Assembly: GCA_008360975.2 (NCBI GenBank)
Contig: CM039211.1
Span: forward strand, 48,420,077 to 48,484,076
Reading direction: 5' to 3'
From: Lichenostomus cassidix
Taxonomy: Eukaryota; Chordata; Aves; Passeriformes; Meliphagidae
Length of the DNA: 64,000 nucleotides
Shown here: positions 1-12,620 of the stretch, one piece after another
Layout of the letters: each line of letters begins with the position of its first letter
Numbering within the stretch: the first letter of the stretch is position 1
The notes under the pieces: model-generated
The model's input: only the letters and a program-made list of their open reading frames with translations
Databases searched by the model: none
Told to the model about the DNA's origin: nothing
Program-made: the position numbers and the translations under genes

Positions 1-3000
1 AAGGCTAATACCATTTGTTGCTTTCTTATATCAGAGAACAACCTCTCTACGATAGACATAATTATGATTCATTACATTGTTAGTGACAATTAAATGTCAT
101 ATTTGAAAACAGGCAACATAACTCCTATTTCATCACAAGACTGCCCTCCTGCTGCTCTGCTACTAATGGTGACTTTGCCTTGCAGCCCTAAGTCACCCTG
201 CCAGGGCATGCAGCTAAGCACAGATTCTCCATAAGGCCACTAATATCCTCCAAGGAAAACACAGCAAAAGCTCATTTCAAGAGGGGCTCTGACAGACACA
301 GGGAGAGCAAGAGGGGCAGGTTACAGTGGGACCTACCTGTGCCAGTTACAAGACACTGCTGCCAAAACTGTGGCAGCAGATGGGCCACAACTGAATGGGT
401 GTCTGGGCTGCTGGATGAGGAGGTTTACTGCAGCCTGTGCTGGAGAAGCAGCCCAGTGCAGAGCTCTGTGTTGGGAAAAAGAGGAGCCCTTTGAGGTCTC
501 AGATTGATGTAGATGCATGGGACACCACCTGCACACATCACAAATCAATCATCCATTAATAGCACCCGTGGTTAGTCCAGGGAGCATTATGGCTCCGATG
601 GATGCACACAGGCTGGGGGTGCACAGCATCCCAGCCCTACAGCTGGGAGCCCAGAGATGGGGGCTTTCCCCAGGCCAGGCCAACCTTTTGCAGAGGGTTG
701 CAGTGATGCTGCAGCCAGACGTGCAGCAGCCCCTGTTGTATGCCCAGCCCTCCTGGGCCGCAATGCTCAGTGCCCACATGACTGTGCTGAAAAGGAATGC
801 TTAGCAGACATGTGCATTAGCTCACAGATTAACTCTGCAGCCTTTTCCAGCCACTGACTGTGAAGTGGGGGTTGAAATTTGAAAGCATTGCATGGGATTA
901 GCCATGCATCTACCATTAAAATCAATCCTCTGCACTGCTTTGAAAATCTCCATTTGCAGTTCTCTGCCTTTTGGACACAAGGAAAGAAGAGAGAGACTAA
1001 GAGGAAGGGGAGAATGAATCCAGAAACTTTACATTATATTTATTGTGACTCCATGTCATTTATTAATGACATCTTAGGAAAATGTTCAGATTATTTTAGT
1101 TTCATTCCAGTTCAAAATGCTTAAGCAAAGAAAAGGACCATAGACTAGTTGGGAGTAAAAACGTATCTGCTTGTTGTCTATAATACTGGTGGATTCAGGG
1201 ACAAAACTTACGTCAGGATCTGGACAAACACATTTTTCACTAGATTAAAAACCAAAAAAAAATTACAGATTGCTATATTCTGTTATTTTAATCTTCGGTG
1301 TTTTTTTTTATTTTTTGTTTTGAACGATAGACTGGGTTAGGAATTCAGTATTTCCCCTGCAGCATGTACGCCAGAAGCACAGTAGTTGCATAAATAAACA
1401 CCTCCCTGAAATTCTCCTGTAATTGCTCAGTTCTGGGTATTGCCACTTTCAGATTTCAAAAGCTTGCAGGCATGGTGTGGTGATAAGCTGGCACCTGCGA
1501 TGTGTGGGAGGGTGGTCACAAGCACTGTGTGTTGGGAAAGAAAAAAGTGATAATAAAACAAAGTAGTAAAAAAAAAAAAAGAAAAAAAAAGAGAAAAAAT
1601 AAAGAGGGGTGAAATGCATGAAACAAGTAGTTAAATGTTTCTGTGTATGCTCCTTTTTTACCTCCAGAAGAATGTTTATCCTGTCAGTCATATCAAAGGT
1701 GGGGTAAGTGTTGATGTTAGGAAATGACACCAAAATAAAAAATAAAATCACAAAGCAATTGCTGATCACAAAGCAATCGCAAAAGAAAAAAAAAAAAGTA
1801 ATAAGGGGGGGTCTCTAGCTTTGGTGCATAGCTGCCTCACACTTGTTTCTTATGGAGGTGCAAGGGTGACTGACTTGTCCTGTATCCCTTATTTTGCTCC
1901 CAGGGCTCATCTGCAAGGGGGTCCAGCAACAAACATTTCTAGGAAGAAAAATGAGATCTGGAAGTGCTTTGACACTAATAGCACAGCAAACCCAGAGACG
2001 AGAGCCAGACAGGGGAAGAGGAGGGGTGTGTTGTGGAATGGCAGCTGATGCTAGCACATTTCAACAGGCTAGGATGGCAAGGAAGATAAATGGGGGAAGC
2101 TGGCCACTGGAGTCTGGAGAATGACCCAGCAGTGGAGTTCAGGGCAAGAGGGAGTCTGAGCAGTCAGAGGGCTGGAGAGGCACTGCAATTCCTCATCCTT
2201 AGTGTGGTAGCCAATCCCACCATTTCATTCTTCACTTGATCATTTATTCTTACCAGTTAAGTTGAAACCTGAACATTTTCCTTTTGTACCAAATAAACTT
2301 AGCATTTCAAACAATCCAAAATGTTTGATTTTGCAGCCTGTGTAACAAAAGTAGAGGAAACAGCACAAAGCTCAAGGGTGAGCAGAACAGCAGAGAGGGA
2401 AGGTGTTGCTTCTTTCTAACCACTGAGGACAAGGGAGTCATGTTCCATGCATCTCTGTCTGATTTTCTGGTTTTGAGGCAGGGCTCTGGCAGGGGTGGTT
2501 AGATGGTTCTCCACTGTGAATCCTCCCACTCTGTGCAGCACCTCTAGTTACATATGAAGCAGCAGCGTGCAAATGGTTACGACACTAGTGACAGGGACAG
2601 AGCATGAGGGTTCTTGTCTCAGCTCTACCAATATCTCAGTGATTTTGTCACAGAATTTCTGCATCGATCTTCTGGATCAGAGGAAGACACTGAATTTCAA
2701 TCTCACACCCCCTAGGCAAGTGCAGACCCTGGTGACAAAAGGTGTTTCACTGGTGATCTGCTGGCTGCCCACCACCCTCAATCTGACCCCCTTTTGCAAA
2801 CAGTATTGCAGTGTGCAAAAATACATTATTCAATGAAGAAACCATTTTCTCAAATCCCACAGCTCAGGGGAATAGCTTTCACAGCACAGTTCTTTCAAGA
2901 GCTATAGCAGCAGACAGTGGATATGGCTGTGAAACTAAAATGGAGGAGAAGATATGCTGTGTTTCTAAGCAGTCTAAAAGTAGCCACACAATAAGAAAGC

Positions 3001-6000
3001 ACCAAAATACAGAATGACAGGGTGTATCAAAACCACAGACCAGGGTGCATGCTGGGGAAGAGGGTGAGACAGTGGAGGTGCCCTGGTAAGAGCTGCCTGC
3101 AAAACCAGAAAGGGGGTAGGAGCCAGTTTCGTTTGCACACTGTTACTAACCACTTGTGACCAGCAGGGCTTCGAGATGCACAAACGCCTGGAATAATTAG
3201 GTCAGTCGTGTCTAGATGCAGAGACAGCTAGATCAGACTTGGCTGTGCTTTAGCTTTCCCCAGGAAACCGTGGCTGTCACAACACCAGAGTTCAGGAGAC
3301 GGGTATGAAAAAATCAGCATTTGAGGGGGTTATAAAAACTACCCTATTGTCAACAAACTGAGTGGGCTACAGGAGCTGCCTGTACCTCAGCCTCCTCCTG
3401 CTCCCTGCAGATTGCTTGCATAAGCAGGTCTTCGACTTCAGAGGCTAGTGAGAGTAAACAGGGGAGATCAAACATACTTCATACTCATCCTGTTTAAACA
3501 TAAACTGAATTGCCTATGAAGCAGGACACTAAGTCCATGCAACACAGTATGTGTTCCATCCCAAGGATTTCTGTGGGGAGTGAAGGACTGTGGGATTACA
3601 GCCTGAATGTTAAGTAGCTTCATCATCTCCACAATGTCAAAGCATCATCTTATGCTCCAGGAGAATTCTTTGATTAATGTAATTAACACTATCCTGCCCG
3701 GTGTGTGAGGCAGTAGGTGTGCCTGTCCTGAGGTCTCAGAGGCTCCTGCAGACACGGAAAAGGGAAGGGGTGCTCCTGGCAGCAGAGATGCTCTGGCAGG
3801 AAGGCAAATGGTGCACAGGTACAGGTTCCCTGCCTCACTGCCTGGGGGTCTGCAGTTGCATGTCAATCACTGCAATAGCTCAGCCTTGCAGGGGTCACTC
3901 CTTCAGCATGCTGCTAGAGGAAGGTGATGTTGGAGTGCTTCCTGTAGAGATTTCAAAACCTAGCTGTGGCAATTTGTGTTAGTCACATTGCTGGGTCTCA
4001 GACAGACCCATCATTTCCTCACACCAGAAAAATCAGGCAGTAACACGTTTCTGTTGCATTGTTCTCTTTTTGTTTTCACAACATAACAAAGCAACCTTGC
4101 TAACAAGAGCAGGGAAAAATTGATCTCATTTGGTTTTGTTTTGATTAGGATGTTTGTGGGTTCTTGTGACAGCAAAAGAGAAAGCCTCCCTAGGTGTAAG
4201 CCCCAGGCCCAGGATAAGTAAGTTCTTGAAATTGGATCTATTCTTCTTTTTGAATCGAATATCCACTGAAGCAACTCTGCTTCATTCTTTGATGTGTGTT
4301 AGAGGCCACATCATTTATTTTTCATTTGATTTAAAGTGAAATACAGAGAGACCTGCTAGTTAGCAGTAGCACAAGACTGCAGTACAAGTGGAATTTAGAT
4401 GACATTTGATAAAAAAAGAACATTTTTTCCACATAGGCATTTATAGATTTTAATACCTACACATAGGATTGCTCCTAGCCTTTGAAGCAAGTTATTCTGA
4501 AGAAACCTTAGTGGTACAAAATTGTGTTCATTTATCTAAAATTTTTAGATTTTGCTTCCCTTTTGTGGTCTTCAGAATTTTCAACATTCTCTGCAGATTA
4601 CTGTAATTTCTTTCTTGCTTATCACAATAATACCTGTAAAGAGTTTAGAGACAAATACAGGGGATTATACCACAAATGGAAATAGACCAGTAAAAAGGCA
4701 TAGAAACTCACTTGCAAAACAGCAGTTATTGAAACAATATTAGTTGATTACCTGAGGCATTCAGCAACTTCTGCATTGAATCACTCTGTATCTAATAATT
4801 TAGGAAGGAAAGTATTGTATTTTAATATGGACTATGCTTATTGTAATGTCGTAAGATTTGTAATATAACAAGACAATCCAGCAGTTTTCAACTGTGGTAG
4901 CAAAAATGCTACCATGCCAAGAGCATTACATTATACACTGACCCTGGTTAGCCAGCAAAAATAGTGCCTTGTGACAGAACTGTGGCAAAGATCATACTGT
5001 GATATCATAATTCACAGTGTAAGTCCACCACCTCAGGGAGCAAAGCATGACAGCAGTTGGCAGAAATATACCATATTTACGGACAATAACTGAAGGAGAG
5101 TATCAGATAGCATCCTGCCAGGGAGCATACGACAAACTGGGCTGGACAGGCAAACTGGGACAACAAACGACAAACACTGTTAAGTACTGAGAATTAGGAA
5201 CAGTGGTTCCAGAATCTATCTCTCACTCTCATCTAAAAGGTGGCACTTACTATGTGCCTGTGTGTCCCCCATCCCACTATTGCTTCAGGAAAAGCCTCCC
5301 CTTCCTTTCTTCTTATGATAATTAGCTGTTTCCATGGATAAAGCCCGTGGCCCTGGAAGGCTCCTTATAAAGCTTGCTGACTGTTGTTGAAGAAAGACAC
5401 ACTACCTGCAGGCTTTAACAATTCAGGGTCTTGTTTCCTCTTTTTGAGTCCCTGTGCCTGTGCTTTGAACACCCCCCACCCGTAACAGTTATCTTTTCTG
5501 ATAAAATGCCATTTATGTTATGGGCCAGGGTGAGCAGTCCTGGGAGCCACCCAAATGCCATGTTCTTTGGTGCCCTCTGTGGTGCTGAGAGCCACTAAGT
5601 CCTTGGGGGCACTGGAGTGAGTGGTGGACAGATGTTGACAGAAAGCTGGCAGAGAGAGTGTGAGAGGAGGCTGGACCAAGTGCAGGATCAGTGCAACAGC
5701 TGCTTGGCTTGAGAAAGAAGGGTTTGTCTGGCCAGTTTAGCCTTGCTTTACATTAGCTGTCTGCACATTAAAGCTTTGGTAACAGTTCTCTGCCCATCCA
5801 CACTATCCAGGGGTTAAACCACAGCACCGGTTGCTCTGAAGAGCTGAATCACCAAGGCTTTGTTTGCAAGCTGTACCCACCCTGGGAATTCTCCTGTAGT
5901 CTTTCCCCTTTCATGAAGTCCAATACTGTATTTAAATCTCTCCAACTAATTAACTGCACACCTGTTCCTGAAAAGGGGACCTCTGAGAGCTCTAGCAGCA

Positions 6001-6879
6001 ACTGGAGAAGTGGTTTGCCAGAGTGGGGGTTTTGCCAAGCTTGCCTCACTTAAGCATTTCCAGGCAATCTAGCCTAATGGGACTGACAGGAGAGATGGGG
6101 GCCAGGAAGGAAGTCACGGGAACACTTTACACCACTTGGCCTCTATCCACTCTGCTGTCAGATCCCAAGTACAAGGCAAGTTTGCAATGCTGTCTTAGGA
6201 GTAGGATGGAGCTACAGGAACCTGCCTTAAGCATTTTGGAAAACTGCTCTGGAGTCCTCATGTCATTTGCAGTGTCTTTTCTTCTGGAGAATCCCTTGGA
6301 AAGGACAGTGTCTCTGAGTCTACTCACAGACAGGCATCCAAGAAGCAGGATCTTGACTTCAAACAAAAATTTCAGTCGTGTGTTTCAAGGTAGGACAGGA
6401 CCCTCAAATAGTGCATAATTCTATCCTAATAGAATTAGCACATAAATCAAGTTTTGGCTCTTCAATGAGTGCTTTGTTTCTTAAATAGAGCTGCTATGAG
6501 AAAAGCAAGGCATTGATCAGTTTGATTATTTTGAGCTTACAGTAAGAGAATCAAAATTGAAAGTGAATTCTTCATAAAATGTGGTAGCAGTTCAGAATTT
6601 GTCTGTGAAAGACATCCTGTAAATCTTTTTACTTACATTGCAATATTGAAACATTTGCATGAAAAATGTTCAAAGTTCAAATCCACAGCATTTTAATTTT
6701 TTTCTAATTTATTTATTCAGTCCATATGGGTATATATTAGAACTGCCTTGCCAGGAAATTCAAAACAACAAAAAGATCATACTTCATCCCCACAGCAAGC
6801 TGTTCAGAGAAGCACACACACCCAAAGTGCTCATCTTGTCAGTGTTTATAAACACCTAAAGGCAGCAAAGCATCTGAAC
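1..6879. other. Intergenic, nothing recognised
   Basis: No reading frame here resembles a known protein or shows splice structure. An A-rich run lies at about 1568-1600. Ordinary bird intergenic sequence, downstream of SMARCA2. Confidence 0.6.
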
Positions 6880-6982
6880 ACAGTCTGGGGCAGCCAGCTC
6901 CAGGCAGCCCTGTTTGAGCAGGGGATGGACCAGAAGACCCCTAGAGGTCCTTTTCAGCCTCAGCCATTCTGTGACTCTGTGA
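6880..6982 (+). mobile_element. CR1 LINE 3'-end fragment
   Basis: About 100 bp of CR1 3' end in plus orientation: CAGCCCTGTTTGAGCAGGG, GACCCCTAGAGGTCC, then the typical end CCATTCTGTGACTCTGTGA. Strongly 5'-truncated and noncoding. Confidence 0.85.
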
Positions 6983-9900
6983 AAAGTGGTATTGCTTTCA
7001 ACAAAATTAATCCTGTATTTAAGAAAGCACACAGCTAGTTACTTGTAAGGACAACAGTGCTTGTTTTTGTGTAGTGCAGCATACCTGTGTCCTCACCTAG
7101 AGAATACCATGCTACTACAGTTCTTAGGAAGCCACTGGTTTCACACCTATTACATAAGCAGAGGATGAAGTTCAGGACATTTTCATGTATTATCAAACAG
7201 TGCTATAAAGGATGGGTGTGAAATCAAACCAGAAAGTGGATATGCCTCTTCTTAGTGACAAGCATATTATGTAACCTACCTTCTATTCATGCACGCACTG
7301 CTTAAGCTGGCAGGACAGAATGAGAGCCTAACTTCATCACATTTTTATCTTAAATTTCATGTTCCATGGGAGTCCAGTGCTGCTTCCTTTGAAACCAGTG
7401 TTCAAATTATTGTTAAGCTTAATGAGAGCAGGACTGGTCTGACTGTCTGAATCTGAAAAGTGAGTCTAACACTAAACAGATGAAATTAAGTCAGAACATT
7501 TGCAAATCTTTTCCATACTCAGCATGTTGTTATGAATGTCTGTGGACATAATCGGGGAGAATGTTAATACAACTGGCTGTCAGCACAGAATAATAATTCT
7601 CTGTTGTTAGATTAGTGCAAAAGGAATGGTATAATTATTTGCAACACACAAGATATAAGGCTTATGATAATGCTGTGTTTTGGTGAACTATATTTCTTCA
7701 CAATTGTCTTAGTATATGTTAATAATTTTTCTGAGGGATGTTACTACTAATACACTTTCTTCCCCTTCTCACCTCCACGCATCAGAAGGGAAAGGTTTCA
7801 AATTGTAGATATACATCAACAGATCAGTTTTACTAAAGGTAAAATCACTAGATGTTTACCCCAGAAGCTGGAGTTTTAATCAATGAGGTTATGCTGCAGA
7901 AACAGAGTAAATTACAGTCTGATTGACTGGGAAACAGCTAAAGACTGTTGCCAAACTTCATCTGGGTTAGTGTGAATTAAAGTCTGGGGTATAACTTGTT
8001 CTGACAAGGGATGAGGCAGCGGGTGCCTGTGATGCTATTACATTACCAGTATTGCTCAGCAGGGTTCAGCAGAACTGTACTCCAAGAGTCCAGCCTAATG
8101 CTTTCAGATCATGCACATTTACCCTGGAATGGTGCTGCTTGAAGTTTCATTCAAAATGGAATTATAAACTCACTGATATGGGATTCCTTTTTGCTTATTT
8201 TGTGAAGGTAAAAGTAACACTACTACAATTAGTGCAAAGGTTAAATGCCAGAATTCACTATTAAAAATGGTGGGGTCTTTATTTCTTGCTCTCTCCTGGT
8301 CAAGAATTGATTTTTTTTTTTCCCTGAAGGCAATGCTTTCATTAGAGACAAATTGCAAGACTTCATACAGAGTAGCTGGGAAGAACAGTAGGGAGTGCAT
8401 CAAGAAAAAACTCACTTCAAGTGATGTAGCAGAGTATTTTGAGCTTAGGATTTAATAAAAGCAGGTAACAAAAATACTGCTGAATTACACTGCACAGGAT
8501 GAAATCCCTTTGGAGTGATATTGCACCTTAAATTAAAAAAAAAAAATCAACAAACAACCACTAAATCTAAACCTATTACTATTTTGTACCTGATCAACAA
8601 AAGATTCCAAGAGGAATCTGTATTTAAGATGACCATAACTTAAATGTAGTTTATGAGATAAATTCCCAAGAAAGGAAGTAGTCTAGGAGACAAAGCTGTA
8701 AATAAAGGTACATGTTGGGCAATAACTTTCATTTTGTTTTATTCAGACTTTTACCCTGCTACTTTTATGACAATATTATAGCCAGAAGTTAATCCAGTTC
8801 TCACCAGAATTCTGCATCACCTGCACTGCCTCTTTGCTCTTTTACTGCTCTCTGCACCTTTCATACACTTAAAATGACAGCTCTGCAGCCTTCCCAACAA
8901 TGTCCCTGATACAACACATAACCTTCTAATTCTAGAACACTGTGCCCCTGACCCCTCCTTGTTAGACTGTCATTATGAGAGCAAAGAGAGCACCAGACGT
9001 GCCAGTCAGGCACGTCAGACAGGACAGGGGCTTCTCAAGTAGCACACACAGAGATCCTCCAGTTTGGTTTTTTTTTTAACTTCTAACCCAAAGAACACAG
9101 TGTATCCTCATTAAAAATCCTACCTCATAGAACATGGTTGTCCTCCAAACTGTGTAACATGGTCATGCTCTCAGATGTTTACTGAATTTCACTTCTTTCA
9201 TAGCTGTGATTCTCTGTCTGCCAAATGTCTTCTCTATCACTGCACTGTTTAAGAGGAGGGAAAGAGCTGCATGGAAAAACTGCAGGAAAATTTTCCTAGG
9301 TCTTCCTATGAGTTCTGTGCCTGTTTTGAAGACTTCAATCTAGTCACAGCACAAACAGTGTTTTATTGGTGTCAGCTGAAGGCAAGGATATAGTCACTGT
9401 TTGCACAGACAGTGGTAGGTAAACATGTAATGCCTAAACTATCACCCCAGGATCAGCAACAGAGAAGTTTATCAGTTTCCCTGTCCTACTTAGATTGCCT
9501 GGATGTGTCACAAAGATAAATGCACTCACCAGAATTAGCCTACTTTGTTAATTGGACTGAAATCACCTACAAAGACAAAACATTTCAAGCTACTGTCTTT
9601 TTCCTGTGATAGGTGTCCTTCATAATGAAAACATAGTGAGATAAAGGTAAGTGCCAGTCATCTGGGAGTTTGGTACCTACAAATAATTTGTTTCTGCACA
9701 AAGGTAGCATCATGCAAAAACCCTCAAACAACTCTAGAAAACATCTTTTACCCCATCAATTCCAGGTAAAGGCTGCTGGTTTGCCAATTCCTGTTTCCCA
9801 TGATCTGCCCTGGAGCAGCTGGGGTATAACTTCCCAAAGTGTGAGACACCTGCAGCTCTAGAGAAGCGTTTATGTCTTTGGTGTTGCCCATCGCTAAGCC

Positions 9901-11469
9901 AGAAATGCCAGTGTTACTTGGGCATCTGTATTGAAGTCCTGTACCCAGTGAAATTTTCCAGAAACACCTGACCCTGCTCAGCTTTTACACAGATCAAACT
10001 TTTGAAAGATATCACAGGAAGTGTTCCTCTACGTAATTGGGTGAATATAAAGCTAATACACAGATATCTACTGAAAATCAAAAATTTAAGTTGTCAATAC
10101 TAGTCTTTTTAGAGAATTCCTAATATATCTCACTTGATAGTCTTTTTTTACCTCCCACTCAGGCACACTCATCTTTTTCTGTTCCAAGCAAATAATACAG
10201 ATAACCATGGTGATGGTACAATCTATAAAAAACATTTGATTTTGCTCACTATAGTTCAAGACAGATGTAACAGTAACACAAGAACAAAAGGAGTGACAGC
10301 ATTGGGGTGTTAAGCAAAGTTTCTTTCAAAGGAGAAAGTCAGTAGCTCAAGAATCAAGTGAGAAAGATACAGGTTTTGGCTCAAAGAAGTGACTGTAGTA
10401 ATTCTCTCTAGGCAGGATTTCACCCATGATGAACAAGAGGGATCCACAGAGAGGTAAAATCTGAGTGATGAGTCTGGGGAAAGCTCATTTATTTGGCCTT
10501 TATGATAGTAGAACAGGAACAAATGGAAAGGAAAAGCATTTCATATTAATATCAGGAAATGGTTTCATGCAGATAAGCCCATATAGAACCTATTGTCACA
10601 AATTAGAAAGGAAACCAGTAATTCTGGAGGACTGTGGAAGGACTGGATAATAGTGGCACCATGGCATCCTGCTACAGAAGGCTGTCAAAGACCAGTTACC
10701 ATAAAAAAAAATCATTGCACCATCGCCATGAGAATGCTAAAAATAATAAAAAGCCTCTCTTTTGTGCTGAATTGTTAGTGACATCCTTTCTTGCACATTC
10801 TTCTAATATGTCTAATACTAGCTTCTGTTAGAAACAGAGACAGAAGCAGGACAGGTCCCACTCTGGATATTTGTGGCTAGTTTAGCAGTTTTTACTCATG
10901 TTTTTGCCTTCCTATGTTTGGCAGGGACAGTGACCAAAGCAGAAAAGAAGGAGGTGGTCCAAGGTAGGGACATTTCCTCAGCTTTTACGGCAAAATTCAC
11001 CTCAGTTGCTGTACACAGTCCACTCATAGAAGAGATGTCACTTGGTGGCAGTCAGCTCTATTATGGTTCTTCCTAAAAATAAAGCAGATTTTTTGTAGTG
11101 GTGGGTGTCTGAAGATGCAGACAGTGACAAACAGCACCTCCTTTATCTTTGCATTTTCCTCTTGATGTCTTGATAACACACCCATGTCAAATATTTAAAA
11201 GAAAGTCGTCTTTTTCCAATCAACGTATTTACTCCTCCAGAAATGCTAATGGAGACTCAGTACCAGAATAGGAAAGAAACACAAAGAGGGCAGCAGCGCT
11301 GTACTTTCATCTGCTACAGAAAGCAGCTGTCAGCGCTAATATAAAAATTATCCAGCAGGCATCCAAATTTATGCTAAGTAAACATTTCTTGAATCTATTA
11401 CATACAGCAGGAACCTAGTTTTTCTCTGGCCATTGTTCTGAGCAATTATTTCCTAGTCTTTCTTTCCTA
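6983..11469. other. Intergenic, nothing recognised
   Basis: AT-rich unique sequence with short homopolymer runs (for example A-rich near 8537). No gene or repeat family identified. Confidence 0.6.
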
Positions 11470-12620
11470 TGGTACATACACCAAGCCAGTCACCTTGTTG
11501 TGGAAGGCCATTAGGTTGGTCAGGCAGGTTTTTCCCTTCTTAAGTCCCTGCCGATTACTAGCAGATGCCTTCTTGTCCCTGAAATGGTTTCCAGGATTAG
11601 CTGCTCCACCATCTGCACAGCAATTGAGGTGAGACCTCACTGGCTGCAACTCCTCAGATTCCCCTTCCCCTTTTTGGAGACAGGAGACACTCTTGCTTCC
11701 TGCTGGTGCTCACAGTTCTCTCCTCCCCATCCTTTCAAGGTGATTGCAAGCAGCCTGTAATGACACAGGCCAGCAACCCCAGCACTTGTGGGTCCATTGA
11801 ATCAGGCCCATGGATGTGTTTAGGTACAGTTTGTTTATATACATATATATTCTCTATATATATTCCCTAACTCAATCATTCTCCACTGGGAGTAAATGTA
11901 CTTTGCCCCGGACTTTCCCGCTGTTCCCTGAGATTACTGAGAGCAAGCCACAGCAGTAAACAGAAAGGCAAAGAAGATATTGAGTGCTTCTGTTCCTTTG
12001 TCACAAGGTTTCCTGCCCACTTCAGCAGTGGGACCACATTTTCTCTGGTCCTTCTTTTGCTGCTGATGTCCTTGTGAAAACCTTCGATGTTGCTGTTCAC
12101 ATGTGCTGCCATATTCACCTCCATATGAACTTTGGCTTTCCTGGCAATTTCCACAACCAGACAGCATCTCTGCAGTCCTCCTGACACCTGTCCCTGCTTC
12201 CACCTCCAGTATGTCTTTGTCTAGCTGGGAGCTCCTTGCTCAACCTCTGCCCTCTTTCCTTGATTTCTGCTTGTTGACATGGACTATTTCTGAGCTCGGA
12301 CAAGGTGATCATTAAGTATCCACTAGCTTTCCTGGACTTCTCCTCTCTCCAGGGCCATATCCCATGGAATTCTTCCAAGCAGATCACTGAACAGGATGAC
12401 TTTTGCTCTCAAGAAGTACAAGGTGTTCCTGTTGTTTGCCTTATTCCATTGTCTAAGGGTCCTATTCTCCACCAACTCATGGTTACTGCAACCAGGCTTG
12501 TCTCCCATCTTCAGATCCCTGACCAGTTCCTCCTGGTTTGTAAGTATCAGGTCCAGCTGAGCACCTCTGCTCCATGTCTTGTTCATCAGTATAGGGAAGA
12601 TCAGTGTTGTTTATTCTTGC
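11470..12620 (-). mobile_element. Decayed CR1 LINE, internal ORF2 fragment
   Basis: Minus-strand translations show pieces of CR1 ORF2 in order. The end of the endonuclease region (LDLILTNQEELVRDLK, LLGRIPWDMALE) lies at about 12320-12590. The linker (KCGPTAEVGRKPCDKG) is near 11990-12050. The start of the reverse transcriptase (KGKTCLTNLMAFHNKVTGLV) is at about 11470-11540. Frames are broken by shifts and stops, so it is inactive. The 3' end with the tail repeats is missing. Confidence 0.8.
11829..11868 (+). repeat. TA-rich microsatellite
   Basis: Imperfect TATA units (ATATACATATATATATTC, CTATATATATTCC). Confidence 0.8.

Noticed and set aside
6023..6418. 131-codon plus-strand frame
   Set aside because: No family resemblance, no promoter or splice context, and an overlapping antisense frame of similar quality; expected by chance.
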